Shown here: positions 16,770-24,911 of the stretch, one piece after another
Layout: every line of letters starts with the position of its first letter
How positions within the stretch are numbered: position 1 is the stretch's first letter
Assembly: GCF_002741105.1 (NCBI RefSeq)
Contig: NZ_NIQU01000007.1
Coordinates: 186,001-250,000, forward strand
DNA: 64,000 bases
DNA from: Pseudomonas sediminis
GTDB taxonomy: Bacteria; Pseudomonadota; Gammaproteobacteria; Pseudomonadales; Pseudomonadaceae
Direction: 5' to 3'
The notes under the pieces: generated by a model
The model's database searches: none
Told to the model about the DNA's origin: nothing
What the model saw: the letters and a program-made list of their open reading frames with translations, nothing else
Made by a program: the position numbers and the translations under genes

Positions 16770-17437
16770 CAGGCTGCCTCCCCATCACCGATCAGGCGAC
16801 CACGTTGCAGGGTGAGCATGCGTTGGCGCATACGTGCGATCAGCGCCAGGTCGTGGCTGGCGATCAGTACCGTGGTGCCCAACTGGTTGATGTCTTCGAA
16901 CACGCCCATGATCTCGGCAGCCAGGCGCGGGTCAAGGTTACCGGTAGGCTCGTCCGCCAGCAGTAGGGCTGGCCGGTGGACGATGGCGCGGGCGATGCCA
17001 ACGCGCTGCTGCTGACCGGTGGACAGATCCCCCGGCGCCTGCGCGGCCTTGTCGCTGAGGCTGACACGCTCCAGCGCCGCACCGACGCGCTTGGCTATCT
17101 CTGGCTTGGACAGACCGAGAATCTGCAGCGGCAGAGCGACGTTGTCGTAGACAGTGCGATCGAACAGCAGCTGGTGATTCTGGAATACCACGCCGATCTG
17201 TCGGCGCAGGAACGGAATCTGCGCGTTGGTGATGGTCGACAGGTCCTGCCCGGCCAGCAGCAACTTGCCGCTGGTGGGCCGTTCCATCGCCAGCAGCAGA
17301 CGCAGCAGCGTGCTCTTGCCGGCACCGGAGTGACCGGTGACAAAGAGGAATTCGCCGGGGCGAACGCGGAAACTCAGCTCGTGCAGCCCGACATGGCCAT
17401 TGGGGTAACGCTTGGCGACCTGCTCGAATCGGATCAT
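16769..17437 (-). CDS. ftsE: Cell division ATP-binding protein FtsE
   Basis: A 222-aa ABC ATPase: Walker A GHSGAGKSTLL, Q-loop VFQNHQLL, signature LSTGQQQRVGIARA (LSTGQ instead of LSGGQ), Walker B ALLLADEPTGNLD and the H-loop ASHD. It partners FtsX at the divisome. It overlaps ftsY by four bases upstream and ftsX by one base downstream, giving the standard ftsY-ftsE-ftsX operon. Confidence 0.97.
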   Translation of the reverse strand: MIRFEQVAKRYPNGHVGLHELSFRVRPGEFLFVTGHSGAGKSTLLRLLLAMERPTSGKLLLAGQDLSTITNAQIPFLRRQIGVVFQNHQLLFDRTVYDNVALPLQILGLSKPEIAKRVGAALERVSLSDKAAQAPGDLSTGQQQRVGIARAIVHRPALLLADEPTGNLDPRLAAEIMGVFEDINQLGTTVLIASHDLALIARMRQRMLTLQRGRLIGDGEAA

Positions 17438-18765
17438 GCCCGCTCGCGCTCCTCGAAGAGTGCCTGAACGAAAGCCTGCGCCTCGAACGGCCGCAGGTCA
17501 TCGATGCCTTCGCCCACGCCGATGTAGCGAATCGGCAGGCCGAACTGCTTGGCCAGGGCGAAGATGACGCCGCCCTTGGCGGTGCCGTCGAGTTTGGTCA
17601 GCGCCAGGCCGGTGAGGTTCACGGTCTGGTTGAATTGCTTGGCCTGGTTGATGGCGTTCTGGCCGGTGCCGGCGTCGAGCACCAGCAGCACTTCGTGCGG
17701 TGCGGTGTCATCCAGCTTACCTATCACCCGACGCACCTTCTTCAGCTCTTCCATCAGGTTGTCTTTGGTGTGCAGGCGCCCGGCGGTGTCAGCGATCAGC
17801 ACGTCGATGCCGCGCGACTTGGCCGCCTGCACCGCATCGAAGATCACCGAGGCCGAGTCGGCGCCAGTGTGCTGGGCGATCACCGCGATGTTGTTGCGCT
17901 CACCCCAGACCTGCAGCTGCTCCACCGCAGCAGCGCGGAAGGTATCGCCCGCAGCGAGCATGACCTTCTTGCCTTCGAGTTGCAGCTTCTTGGCCAGCTT
18001 GCCGATGGTGGTGGTCTTGCCTACGCCGTTCACGCCCACGACGAGAATCACGTAAGGCTGTTTGGCAGTGTCGATGACCAGCGACTGCTCGACCGGCTTG
18101 AGCAGAGTCACCAGCTCTTCCTGCAGCGCCTTGTACAGCGCGCCGCTGTCGGCCAGTTCCTTGCGCGCCACGCGTTTGGTCAGGTTGCCAATGATCGCGG
18201 TGGTCGCCTCGACGCCGACGTCGGCGGTCAGCAGGCGGGTTTCCAGATCATCCAGCAGGTCATCGTCGATAGCCTTCTTGCCAAGGAACAGGCTGGCCAT
18301 GCCCTCGCCGAGGCTGGCGCTGGTCTTGGACAGGCCTTGCTTGAGGCGGGCGAAGAAACTCGGCTTTTCCTGAGTGGCTGGCGCGGCTACGGGAGCGGGC
18401 GCAACAACCTCGGGCAAGGCTTCGGCAACAGGCTCAGGCACGAGCGGCGGCTCAATGACCACAGGCGGGGCGACCGAGGGTTCGGCAACCAGCCGCTCAG
18501 CCTGTGGCACTGGAGCAGGCGCGGCCTCAGCCACTTCGGGCTCGAGTGCCGGCAAGGCTTCGGGCGCGCGCTCAGGTGTCGACGGCTCGGCAGGTGGTCG
18601 AGCAGACTCGGGCTGCTCGACGGGCGCGGGCTGAGTCGGCTCGGCTGCGTTCTCTGCGGGCTTCTTGCGCCACCAACTGAACAGGGATTTCTTTTCTTCG
18701 GTCACAGGCGGGGTCTGCGCGCCAGCCTCGGCCGGCGACTTCTTGTCGTCATTGGAACCAAACAT
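17434..18765 (-). CDS. ftsY: Signal recognition particle receptor FtsY
   Basis: A 443-aa SRP receptor GTPase that docks ribosome-nascent chains at the inner membrane. The N-terminal A domain (about residues 1-140) is acidic and rich in Pro, Ala and Glu, with low complexity. The NG domain follows: G1 GVNGVGKTTTIGKLA, DTAGR and TKLDGTAKGG. I chose ATG 18765 (MFGSNDDKKSP); upstream in-frame codons have no ribosome site. It is the first gene of ftsYEX and divergent from the M16 peptidase gene, with a shared gap of about 140 bp. Confidence 0.97.
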   Translation of the reverse strand: MFGSNDDKKSPAEAGAQTPPVTEEKKSLFSWWRKKPAENAAEPTQPAPVEQPESARPPAEPSTPERAPEALPALEPEVAEAAPAPVPQAERLVAEPSVAPPVVIEPPLVPEPVAEALPEVVAPAPVAAPATQEKPSFFARLKQGLSKTSASLGEGMASLFLGKKAIDDDLLDDLETRLLTADVGVEATTAIIGNLTKRVARKELADSGALYKALQEELVTLLKPVEQSLVIDTAKQPYVILVVGVNGVGKTTTIGKLAKKLQLEGKKVMLAAGDTFRAAAVEQLQVWGERNNIAVIAQHTGADSASVIFDAVQAAKSRGIDVLIADTAGRLHTKDNLMEELKKVRRVIGKLDDTAPHEVLLVLDAGTGQNAINQAKQFNQTVNLTGLALTKLDGTAKGGVIFALAKQFGLPIRYIGVGEGIDDLRPFEAQAFVQALFEERERA

Positions 18766-18907
18766 GGGTCGCTTGCATCTCAGGGGAGCGGACGCTAACA
18801 GGCTGCAAAGCCTTGCCGCGCCGCCCCGGAAAAGGATGGGGTATCCTAGCACCTCTTCGCCCGTCGGCGGTACGACCGCCCAGGCTATCCGACAGGTCTG
18901 ACTTTCG

Positions 18908-20281
18908 ATGAATGCCATTGCCCGCCGTTCCCTCGGCCTGCTGTTTGGCGCACTATGCGTGCCACTCGCGGCCCTCGCTTCTCCCGCTCAACCCACCCAC
19001 GAATTCAAACTGGACAATGGCCTCAAGGTCATCGTCCGCGAGGATCATCGCGCCCCCGTGGTGGTTTCGCAGATCTGGTACAAGGTCGGCTCCAGCTACG
19101 AGACGCCCGGTTCCACCGGCCTGTCCCACGCACTGGAACACATGATGTTCAAGGGCAGCGGCAAGTTCGGTCCCGGCGAGGCCTCGCGCATCCTGCGTGA
19201 ACTGGGCGCCGAGGAGAATGCCTTTACCAGCGATGACTACACCGCCTACTACCAGGTGCTGGCCAGTGACCGCCTGGGCGTGGCCCTGGAGCTGGAAGCC
19301 GATCGCCTGGCCAGCCTGACGCTGCCGGCCGACGAGTTCAGCAAGGAAATCGAGGTAATCAAGGAGGAGCGTCGCCTGCGCACTGACGACCGCCCGTCCT
19401 CGCTGGCCTACGAACGCTTCAAGGCCATGGCTTATCCGGCCAGCGGCTACAGCATCCCGACCATCGGCTGGATGGCCGACCTCGATCGCATGCACATCGA
19501 CGAACTGCGCGCCTGGCACCAGAAGTGGTACGCGCCGAACAACGCCACCCTGGTGGTGGTCGGTGACGTCAGCGTGGATGAGGTGAAAGCCCAGGTTCAG
19601 CGCTACTTCGGCGGCATTGCGCGCGGTGAAGTGCCGACCGCCAAGCTGCCGCTGGAACTGGCTGCGCCGGGCGAGCGACGCACCACGCTGTATCTCAAGA
19701 CCCAGCTGCCGAACCTGATCATGGGCTTCAACGTGCCAGGCCTGGCCACCGCCGAAACGCCACGCCAGGTCTACGCCCTGCGCCTGGCCGCTGCCTTGCT
19801 CGACGGCGGCTACAGCGCGCGTCTGTCCACCCGCCTGGAGCGCGGCGAGGAACTCGTCTCAGGCGCCAGCGCCTGGTACAACGCCTTCACCCGCGGCGAC
19901 AGCCTGTTCATCCTCTCGGCCACGCCCAACGTGCAGAAGGGCAAGACCCTGGAGCAGGCCGAAGCCGGCCTGTGGCGCGAACTGGAAGAACTTAAAAAAG
20001 CCCCGCCGTCCGCAGCCGAACTGGCCCGCGTACGCGCTCAGGTCATCGCTGGTCTGGTCTACGAGCGCGACTCGATCACCAGCCAGGCCACCAGCATCGG
20101 CCAACTGGAAACCGTTGGTCTGTCCTGGCAACTGATCGACCAGGAACTGAACGAACTGCAGGCCGTCACCCCAGCCGATATCCAGCAGGCTGCCCGCACC
20201 TTCTTCGTCCGCGACCGCTTGAGCGTCGCCCACGTTCTGCCTGAAGCATCCCGTCATGAGGAGTCCCGCCATGAAGACTGA
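18908..20281 (+). CDS. M16 family zinc metallopeptidase, catalytic member
   Basis: A 457-aa protein with a signal peptide (SLGLLFGALCVPLAALASPAQ), so probably periplasmic. The inverted zinc motif HxxEH is present as HALEHMMFKG, with the downstream Glu in the ENAFTSDDYTAYYQVL/ELEADRL region. Both M16 and M16_C halves are present. The substrate is unknown, probably small peptides. It overlaps the next gene, which encodes a motif-less partner. This fits a two-subunit M16B protease. Confidence 0.93.
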   Translation: MNAIARRSLGLLFGALCVPLAALASPAQPTHEFKLDNGLKVIVREDHRAPVVVSQIWYKVGSSYETPGSTGLSHALEHMMFKGSGKFGPGEASRILRELGAEENAFTSDDYTAYYQVLASDRLGVALELEADRLASLTLPADEFSKEIEVIKEERRLRTDDRPSSLAYERFKAMAYPASGYSIPTIGWMADLDRMHIDELRAWHQKWYAPNNATLVVVGDVSVDEVKAQVQRYFGGIARGEVPTAKLPLELAAPGERRTTLYLKTQLPNLIMGFNVPGLATAETPRQVYALRLAAALLDGGYSARLSTRLERGEELVSGASAWYNAFTRGDSLFILSATPNVQKGKTLEQAEAGLWRELEELKKAPPSAAELARVRAQVIAGLVYERDSITSQATSIGQLETVGLSWQLIDQELNELQAVTPADIQQAARTFFVRDRLSVAHVLPEASRHEESRHED

Positions 20282-21731
20282 GCACCGCCGCCTGGGCCTG
20301 CTCGGCCTGGTACTGTCCAGCGCACTGCTACTGGGCGCCTGCGCCAACCTCTCTGACAAGGCCCCGACGGGCGATGCCGCCAAGCTGCAGTCGCTGGCCG
20401 CGCTCGACGGCAAGGCACCGACCCGCCGCACCCTGGATATCCAGACCTGGAACACCGCGCAGGGTGCCAAAGTGTTGTTCGTCGAAGCCCATGAGTTGCC
20501 GATGTTCGACCTGCGCCTGACCTTCGCTGCCGGCAGCAGCCAGGACGGCGGCGTGCCAGGCCTGGCCACCTTGACCAACGCCATGCTCAACGAGGGCGTG
20601 CCAGGCAAGGACGTCGGTGCCATCGCCGCTGGCTTCGAAGGTCTCGGCGCCGAATTCGGCAACGGCGCCTATCGCGATATGGCGGTGGCTAGCCTGCGCA
20701 GCCTGAGCGCCCGGGAGCAGCGCGAGCCGGCTCTGGCGTTGTTCGCCGAGGTGCTGGGCAAGCCCACCTTCCCGGCCGACTCGCTGGCGCGAATCAAGAA
20801 CCAGCTGCTCGCCGGTTTCGAGTTCCAGAAGCAGAACCCAGGCAAGCTGGCCAGCCTCGAGCTGTTCGAGCGCCTTTACGGCCAGCACCCGTACGCTCAC
20901 CCGAGCGACGGCACCGCGCAATCGATTCCGGCGATCAGCCGTCAGCAACTGCAGGCTTTCCATGCTCGTGCCTACAGCGCCGGCAATGCGGTGATCGCGC
21001 TAGTCGGCGACCTGTCGCGCGCCGAGGCCGAGGCCATCGCCAACCGCGTTTCCGCAGCCCTGCCGAAAGGCCCGGCACTGGCGAAGATTGCCCAGCCGCA
21101 AACGCCCAAGGCGAGCACCAGCCATATCGAGTATCCGTCCAACCAGACCCATCTGCTGATCGCCCAGCTTGGCATCGACCGCCGTGATCCGGACTACGCG
21201 GCGCTGTACCTGGGCAACCAGATCTTCGGCGGCGGCGGGTTCGGCACGCGGTTGATGAGTGAAGTGCGCGAGAAACGCGGCCTGACCTACGGCGTCTACT
21301 CTGGCTTCAGTGCCATGCAGGCGCGCGGCCCATTCATGATCAACCTGCAGACCCGCGCCGAACTCAGCGAAGGTACCCTGACGCTGGTCAAGCAACTGCT
21401 GGGCGACTATCTGCGTGATGGTCCGACCCAGCAAGAGCTGGATGATGCCAAGCGCGAACTGGCCGGCAGCTTCCCGCTGTCCACCGCGAGCAATGCCGCC
21501 ATCGTCGGCCAACTGGCCTCGATGGGTTTCTACGACCTGCCGCTGAGCTACCTGGACGACTTCATGCGTGACGTGCAAAACCTGACCACCGAGCAGGTCA
21601 AGGCTGCGATGGCCAAGCACCTCGACCCCGAGGCACTGGTGGTGGTTAGCGCTGGTCCGACAGTCGCGCAGAAGGAGCTGCCGCCGCCCACCGACCGCCC
21701 GACCGAGCAGCCCAGCACGGTGCCGCACTGA
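20271..21731 (+). CDS. M16 family peptidase-like protein, non-catalytic partner
   Basis: A 486-aa protein with a lipoprotein-like signal (LGLVLSSALLLGACANLS, lipobox LGAC). The M16 fold is recognisable (FAAGSSQDGGVPGLATLTNAMLNEGVPGKD, and FGGGGFGTRLMSEVREKRGLTYGVYSGF). The zinc motif position reads NAMLNEG instead of HxxEH, so it should not bind zinc. It is probably the substrate-binding subunit of a heterodimer with the upstream protein. ATG 20271 has GAGGAG at good spacing; an ATG five codons earlier (20256) is part of the overlap. Its stop overlaps the rsmD start by one base. Confidence 0.9.
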   Translation: MKTEHRRLGLLGLVLSSALLLGACANLSDKAPTGDAAKLQSLAALDGKAPTRRTLDIQTWNTAQGAKVLFVEAHELPMFDLRLTFAAGSSQDGGVPGLATLTNAMLNEGVPGKDVGAIAAGFEGLGAEFGNGAYRDMAVASLRSLSAREQREPALALFAEVLGKPTFPADSLARIKNQLLAGFEFQKQNPGKLASLELFERLYGQHPYAHPSDGTAQSIPAISRQQLQAFHARAYSAGNAVIALVGDLSRAEAEAIANRVSAALPKGPALAKIAQPQTPKASTSHIEYPSNQTHLLIAQLGIDRRDPDYAALYLGNQIFGGGGFGTRLMSEVREKRGLTYGVYSGFSAMQARGPFMINLQTRAELSEGTLTLVKQLLGDYLRDGPTQQELDDAKRELAGSFPLSTASNAAIVGQLASMGFYDLPLSYLDDFMRDVQNLTTEQVKAAMAKHLDPEALVVVSAGPTVAQKELPPPTDRPTEQPSTVPH

Positions 21732-22333
21732 TGCGTGGTCGTGCACCGCAGAAACCCGCCGCGGGCAAAACCCACGGCGGGCAGGGCCAACTGCGTATCA
21801 TCGGCGGCGAGTGGCGTTCGCGGCGCTTCGCCTTCCCTGACGGCCCCGGCCTGCGCCCAACGCCGGACCGGGTACGCGAGACGCTGTTCAACTGGCTGGC
21901 GCCTTATGTCGAAGGCGCCCACGTGCTCGACCCCTTCGCCGGCAGTGGCGCGCTGCTACTCGAAGCCCTGTCGCGCGGGGCGGCCAGTGGTCTGGCCTGC
22001 GACCTCAACCCGGCTTCGGTGAGCGCACTGCGCGGGCACTTGGCGACGCTGCAATGCAGCACTGGCGAGATTCAGCTGGGCGACGCCCTGCAACTACTGG
22101 CTCGTCCGGCGCCGCAGCGCTTCGATATCGTCCTGCTCGACCCGCCGTTCCACAAGGATCTACTGCAGGACACCTGCAAGCTGCTGGAAGCTCAGAACTG
22201 GCTGGCCGACGACGCCTGGATCTACACCGAAAGCGAAACCGCGCCCTCAACGCTGGGTCTGCCCGGCAACTGGCGCCTGCATCGCGAGAAGCACACCGGC
22301 CAGGTGCATTACGCGCTGTGGCAGCGTGGATGA
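21731..22333 (+). CDS. rsmD: 16S rRNA (guanine(966)-N2)-methyltransferase
   Basis: A 200-aa SAM-dependent methyltransferase that modifies G966 of 16S rRNA in the small subunit. Motifs: RIIGGEWRSRRFAFPDGPGLRPTPDRVRETLFNWL at the N-terminus, the SAM site LDPFAGSGALLLEALSRGA, and the catalytic motif LLDPPF. The ATG overlaps the stop of the preceding M16 gene (TGATG). Its stop overlaps the next small gene (ATGA). The tight packing indicates one transcript from 18.9 to 22.5 kb. Confidence 0.95.
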   Translation: MRGRAPQKPAAGKTHGGQGQLRIIGGEWRSRRFAFPDGPGLRPTPDRVRETLFNWLAPYVEGAHVLDPFAGSGALLLEALSRGAASGLACDLNPASVSALRGHLATLQCSTGEIQLGDALQLLARPAPQRFDIVLLDPPFHKDLLQDTCKLLEAQNWLADDAWIYTESETAPSTLGLPGNWRLHREKHTGQVHYALWQRG

Positions 22334-22548
22334 AGGACTTCATCTACACCCACCTGCCCTACCTGCTGCTTATCATGCTGGCACTGCCGGTGTTGCTCAG
22401 CCAGCAGGAAATTGCGCTCAACCTGCAACGCGCGATACCACACAATCCCAATGCCGGTATCACCATCGGGCTTACCAGTCAGCGCATCGTCGCACTGCTG
22501 GTATTGATCTGGTGTGCCTGGCGGATGATGCGTAAACGGCGCCGCTAA
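22330..22548 (+). CDS. Small two-helix membrane protein, unknown function
   Basis: A 72-aa protein (MKDFIYTHLPYLLLIMLA) with two hydrophobic segments, about residues 9-24 and 50-64, and a basic C-terminus MMRKRRR. The start overlaps the rsmD stop as ATGA, arguing that it is translated. I do not recognise the family. A similar small ORF next to rsmD is present in other Pseudomonas as I recall. Confidence 0.7.
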   Translation: MKDFIYTHLPYLLLIMLALPVLLSQQEIALNLQRAIPHNPNAGITIGLTSQRIVALLVLIWCAWRMMRKRRR

Positions 22549-22635
22549 GATGCCGGCATTGCGGCGAGCCTGTGGCGGCGAGCACAATCCCAATGAGTTG
22601 GCCTGACCAACGTTTCCTGACGCGCAGATAGGTCT

Positions 22636-23619
22636 ATGCCCGCAACGTTCCAACCCGCATGGTGGCTCCCCGGCCCGCATCTGCAGACGCTGTGGAACCC
22701 CTTCTGTCGCAAACCGCCGCAACTGGAACGGCAGCGCGAGCGGCTGTGGCTGGACGATGGCGACTTCCTCGACCTCGACTGGTACGGCCCGCATGACGCC
22801 CATGCGCCGCTGGTGCTGGTATTGCACGGTCTGACCGGGAGTTCCAATTCACTCTACGTGCTCGGCCTGCAGCAGGCGCTGGCCGCGCGTGGCTGGGCCA
22901 GTGCCGCACTGAACTGGCGTGGCTGCTCCGGAGAACCCAATCTGCTGCCGCGTGGCTACCACTCTGGCGCCAGCGAAGATCTGGCATCGGCCGTGGCGCA
23001 TCTGCGCACGCAACGACCAATGGCCCCCTTGTACGCCGTCGGCTATTCGCTCGGCGGCAACGTGCTGCTCAAGTACCTGGGTGAGAGCGGCGAGCAGAGC
23101 CAGCTGCAGGGCGCGGTGGCGGTCTCGGTGCCGTTTCGTCTGGACCAGTGCGCCGACCGCATCGGCCTGGGTTTCTCGCGGGTGTACCAGGCGCACTTCA
23201 TGCGCGAGATGGTCGCCTACGTGAACAACAAGCAACGCCTGTTCGTTGAGAGCGGCCAGGGCGAACGCCTGTCGGTACTGGAGCGCCTCGGCCCGCTGGA
23301 TGGCATGCGCACCTTCTGGGACTTCGACGGCCGCATCACTGCGCCGCTGCACGGCTTCGCCGATGCTCACGACTATTACCGCCGCGCCTCCAGCCGTTTC
23401 TACCTGGGTGAAATCCGTACGCGCACGCTGATGATCCAGGCTGAGGATGACCCCTTCATCTTCCGTCACAGCCTGCCCGAAGCCAGCGAACTGGCCCCGG
23501 GCACCGAGTTCGAGTTGCACGCCAAGGGCGGCCATGTCGGCTTCGTCGAGGGCAGCCCGCGCAAACCGGTGTATTACCTGGAGCGGCGTATTCCACAGTG
23601 GTTGGCTGACCTCGGCTAA
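22636..23619 (+). CDS. YheT-type alpha/beta hydrolase
   Basis: A 327-aa hydrolase of the YheT/ABHD1-3 group. The N-terminus FQPAWWLPGPHLQTLWNPFCR is typical. The oxyanion segment is LVLHGLTGSS, the NWRGCSGEPN block follows, and the nucleophile elbow is GYSLGGNVLLKYLGE. The likely acid lies at AEDDPF and the catalytic His at GGHVGF. Substrate is unknown; esterase or lipase activity is inferred. It begins 87 bp after the preceding gene and is followed by REP sequences. Confidence 0.9.
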   Translation: MPATFQPAWWLPGPHLQTLWNPFCRKPPQLERQRERLWLDDGDFLDLDWYGPHDAHAPLVLVLHGLTGSSNSLYVLGLQQALAARGWASAALNWRGCSGEPNLLPRGYHSGASEDLASAVAHLRTQRPMAPLYAVGYSLGGNVLLKYLGESGEQSQLQGAVAVSVPFRLDQCADRIGLGFSRVYQAHFMREMVAYVNNKQRLFVESGQGERLSVLERLGPLDGMRTFWDFDGRITAPLHGFADAHDYYRRASSRFYLGEIRTRTLMIQAEDDPFIFRHSLPEASELAPGTEFELHAKGGHVGFVEGSPRKPVYYLERRIPQWLADLG

Positions 23620-23733
23620 TCGCGGCTGAAGCCGCTCCTACACGGGCGGCAAGAGCCGTAGCTCGGATGAAATCCGGGAAGATGCGACAAAGGCCTTTCC
23701 GGATTGCAACCGAGCACGGCAGTCACTGCAGAT

Positions 23734-23784
23734 TGTGGGAGGCGCTTCAGCGGCGAAAAGATCGCGGCTAAAGCCCCTCCCACA
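23734..23784. repeat. REP-type palindromic pair
   Basis: Two imperfectly complementary arms, TGTGGGAGGCGCTTCAGC and GCTAAAGCCCCTCCCACA, flank a short spacer. The arms carry the Pseudomonas REP core (G(C/T)GGC-type with GAAGC/GCTTC). A single related unit lies at about 23620-23640. Both sit in the gap between the convergent YheT gene and laoR and may act as transcript-end stabilisers. Confidence 0.75.
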
Positions 23785-23805
23785 GAGGCAGTACTGCATG
23801 ATCAA

Positions 23806-24465
23806 TCACCCCAGCACCTGCTCCAGCGGCACATGGAGCCGGCCATACAGCGCCTCAACCGCTTCGCGCGCCGCAGGTGCCAGGTAGCCCCCTTCCAACG
23901 CCAGCACCTGATAGATACCGCGGCGCAGCATGTCCTGGCTGAGGTTGTCCGGGTTGGCGCCTGTGGTGCAGAGAAAGCGTACCCAAGAGGTCATGATGAT
24001 CCAGCTGTTGAGCGTCAATGCCTCGATCTGCGCCGGGCTCATCAGCAGGATGCCCGCCTCGACGAAGCCCTGATAAATCGATTGCGCGCCCACCAGGCAG
24101 CGTCGGGCGAAGGCACGATAGCGCTCGGCCAGCTCAGCATCGGACTCCAGCAGATGCTCTAGGTCACGATGCAGAAAGCGGTAGTGCCACATCGCGGCCA
24201 GCAGTGCTTCCAGGTAGAAGGTCTTGTCCTCCACCGTCAGCGCGCGGCCTTCGGGCAGGCGCAGGAAGCTGTCGACCTGCGCTTCGTACTGGGCGAACAG
24301 CTCGGCGATGATCACCTGCTTGTTACGGAAGTGGTAATACAGGTTGCCCGGCGACATGCCCAGGTGCGCGGCAATGTGATTGGTGGTGACGTTACGCTCG
24401 CCCTGGCTGTTGAACAGAGCCAGGCTCTCGGCAACGATGCGGTCGCGGGTCTTGGGTGGCGCCAT
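23806..24465 (-). CDS. laoR: TetR-family regulator LaoR
   Basis: A 219-aa TetR/AcrR regulator. The N-terminal HTH is TRDRIVAESLALFNSQGERNVTTNHIAAHLGMSPGNLYYHFRNKQVI (residues about 6-52), with the typical LYYHFxNK end. The ligand-binding domain has no assigned ligand. It is divergent from an aldehyde dehydrogenase followed by a Tat-signal protein and a GMC oxidoreductase, the arrangement of laoR-laoCBA (PA0367-PA0364) in P. aeruginosa. There LaoR represses genes for oxidising long-chain alcohols and aldehydes from SDS or alkanes. The symbol is assigned by order and domain. ATG 24465 gives the family N-terminus. Confidence 0.85.
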   Translation of the reverse strand: MAPPKTRDRIVAESLALFNSQGERNVTTNHIAAHLGMSPGNLYYHFRNKQVIIAELFAQYEAQVDSFLRLPEGRALTVEDKTFYLEALLAAMWHYRFLHRDLEHLLESDAELAERYRAFARRCLVGAQSIYQGFVEAGILLMSPAQIEALTLNSWIIMTSWVRFLCTTGANPDNLSQDMLRRGIYQVLALEGGYLAPAAREAVEALYGRLHVPLEQVLG

Positions 24466-24600
24466 GACGCAGCTCGATCTCGACTTCAAAAGTGGCAAAG
24501 GTACAGGCGAATCCGCCGAAGTGTTACCCCCAGATGCACCGCATAAGCCGCAGCAGGCCTTTGGTTAGGGTGCAGCAAGGGCGGCGGCGCGGCATCCTAT

Positions 24601-24629
24601 TTGACACATTAGAGTAATTGCTCTAAAAA
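24601..24629 (+). promoter_or_regulatory. Predicted lao promoter with palindromic operator
   Basis: TTGACA at 24601-24606 and TAAAAA at 24624-24629 are spaced by 17 nt. Between them lies a perfect inverted repeat TTAGAG-N6-CTCTAA (24609-24626). A TetR-type repressor bound there would block RNA polymerase. It is the only such palindrome I noticed in the divergent gap, so I infer it is the LaoR operator. The -10 match is moderate. Confidence 0.6.
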
Positions 24630-24667
24630 TCTAGCGCAGCCTAATCGCGGCTTATAGCCGCCTCCAG

Positions 24668-24885
24668 CAGGCTGTTTAAAAACGTCGGCGACGACTGCAT
24701 GGATGCAGGAGTTAGAGCGAAGCAGGAAGCCCGAGCCGAGACAGTCAGCGCAAGGCAAAAACAGGCGAAAAAAGGCCGGGGTCGCGACCGACTTTACAAG
24801 CTGTAAATGAGTATTTTGATCGGACTCGCGCACGAGCCTGTTTTTAACGCAGCGATGACAACGCAGATAGTTTTTCAACAGCCTG
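24668..24885. repeat. Long palindromic intergenic element, copy B
   Basis: A 218-bp element with 16-bp inverted ends (CAGGCTGTTTAAAAAC against GTTTTTCAACAGCCTG, one mismatch) and an inner pair built from AAGGCAAAAACAGGCG and GAGCCTGTTTTTAACGCAG. It shares the inner motifs with copy A at 10.6 kb but differs in the centre and in length. It lies between the lao promoter and the laoC start, so it would be transcribed as a 5' leader. With the promoter it accounts for most of the 446-bp laoR-laoC gap. Confidence 0.82.
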
Positions 24886-24911
24886 CCCGCTGGAACGTCG
24901 AGGAGAAACCC

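Noticed and set aside
24807..24911. Extended N-terminus of LaoC
   Set aside because: The 35 extra codons lie inside the palindromic repeat; the downstream ATG has a good ribosome site and a family-like start.
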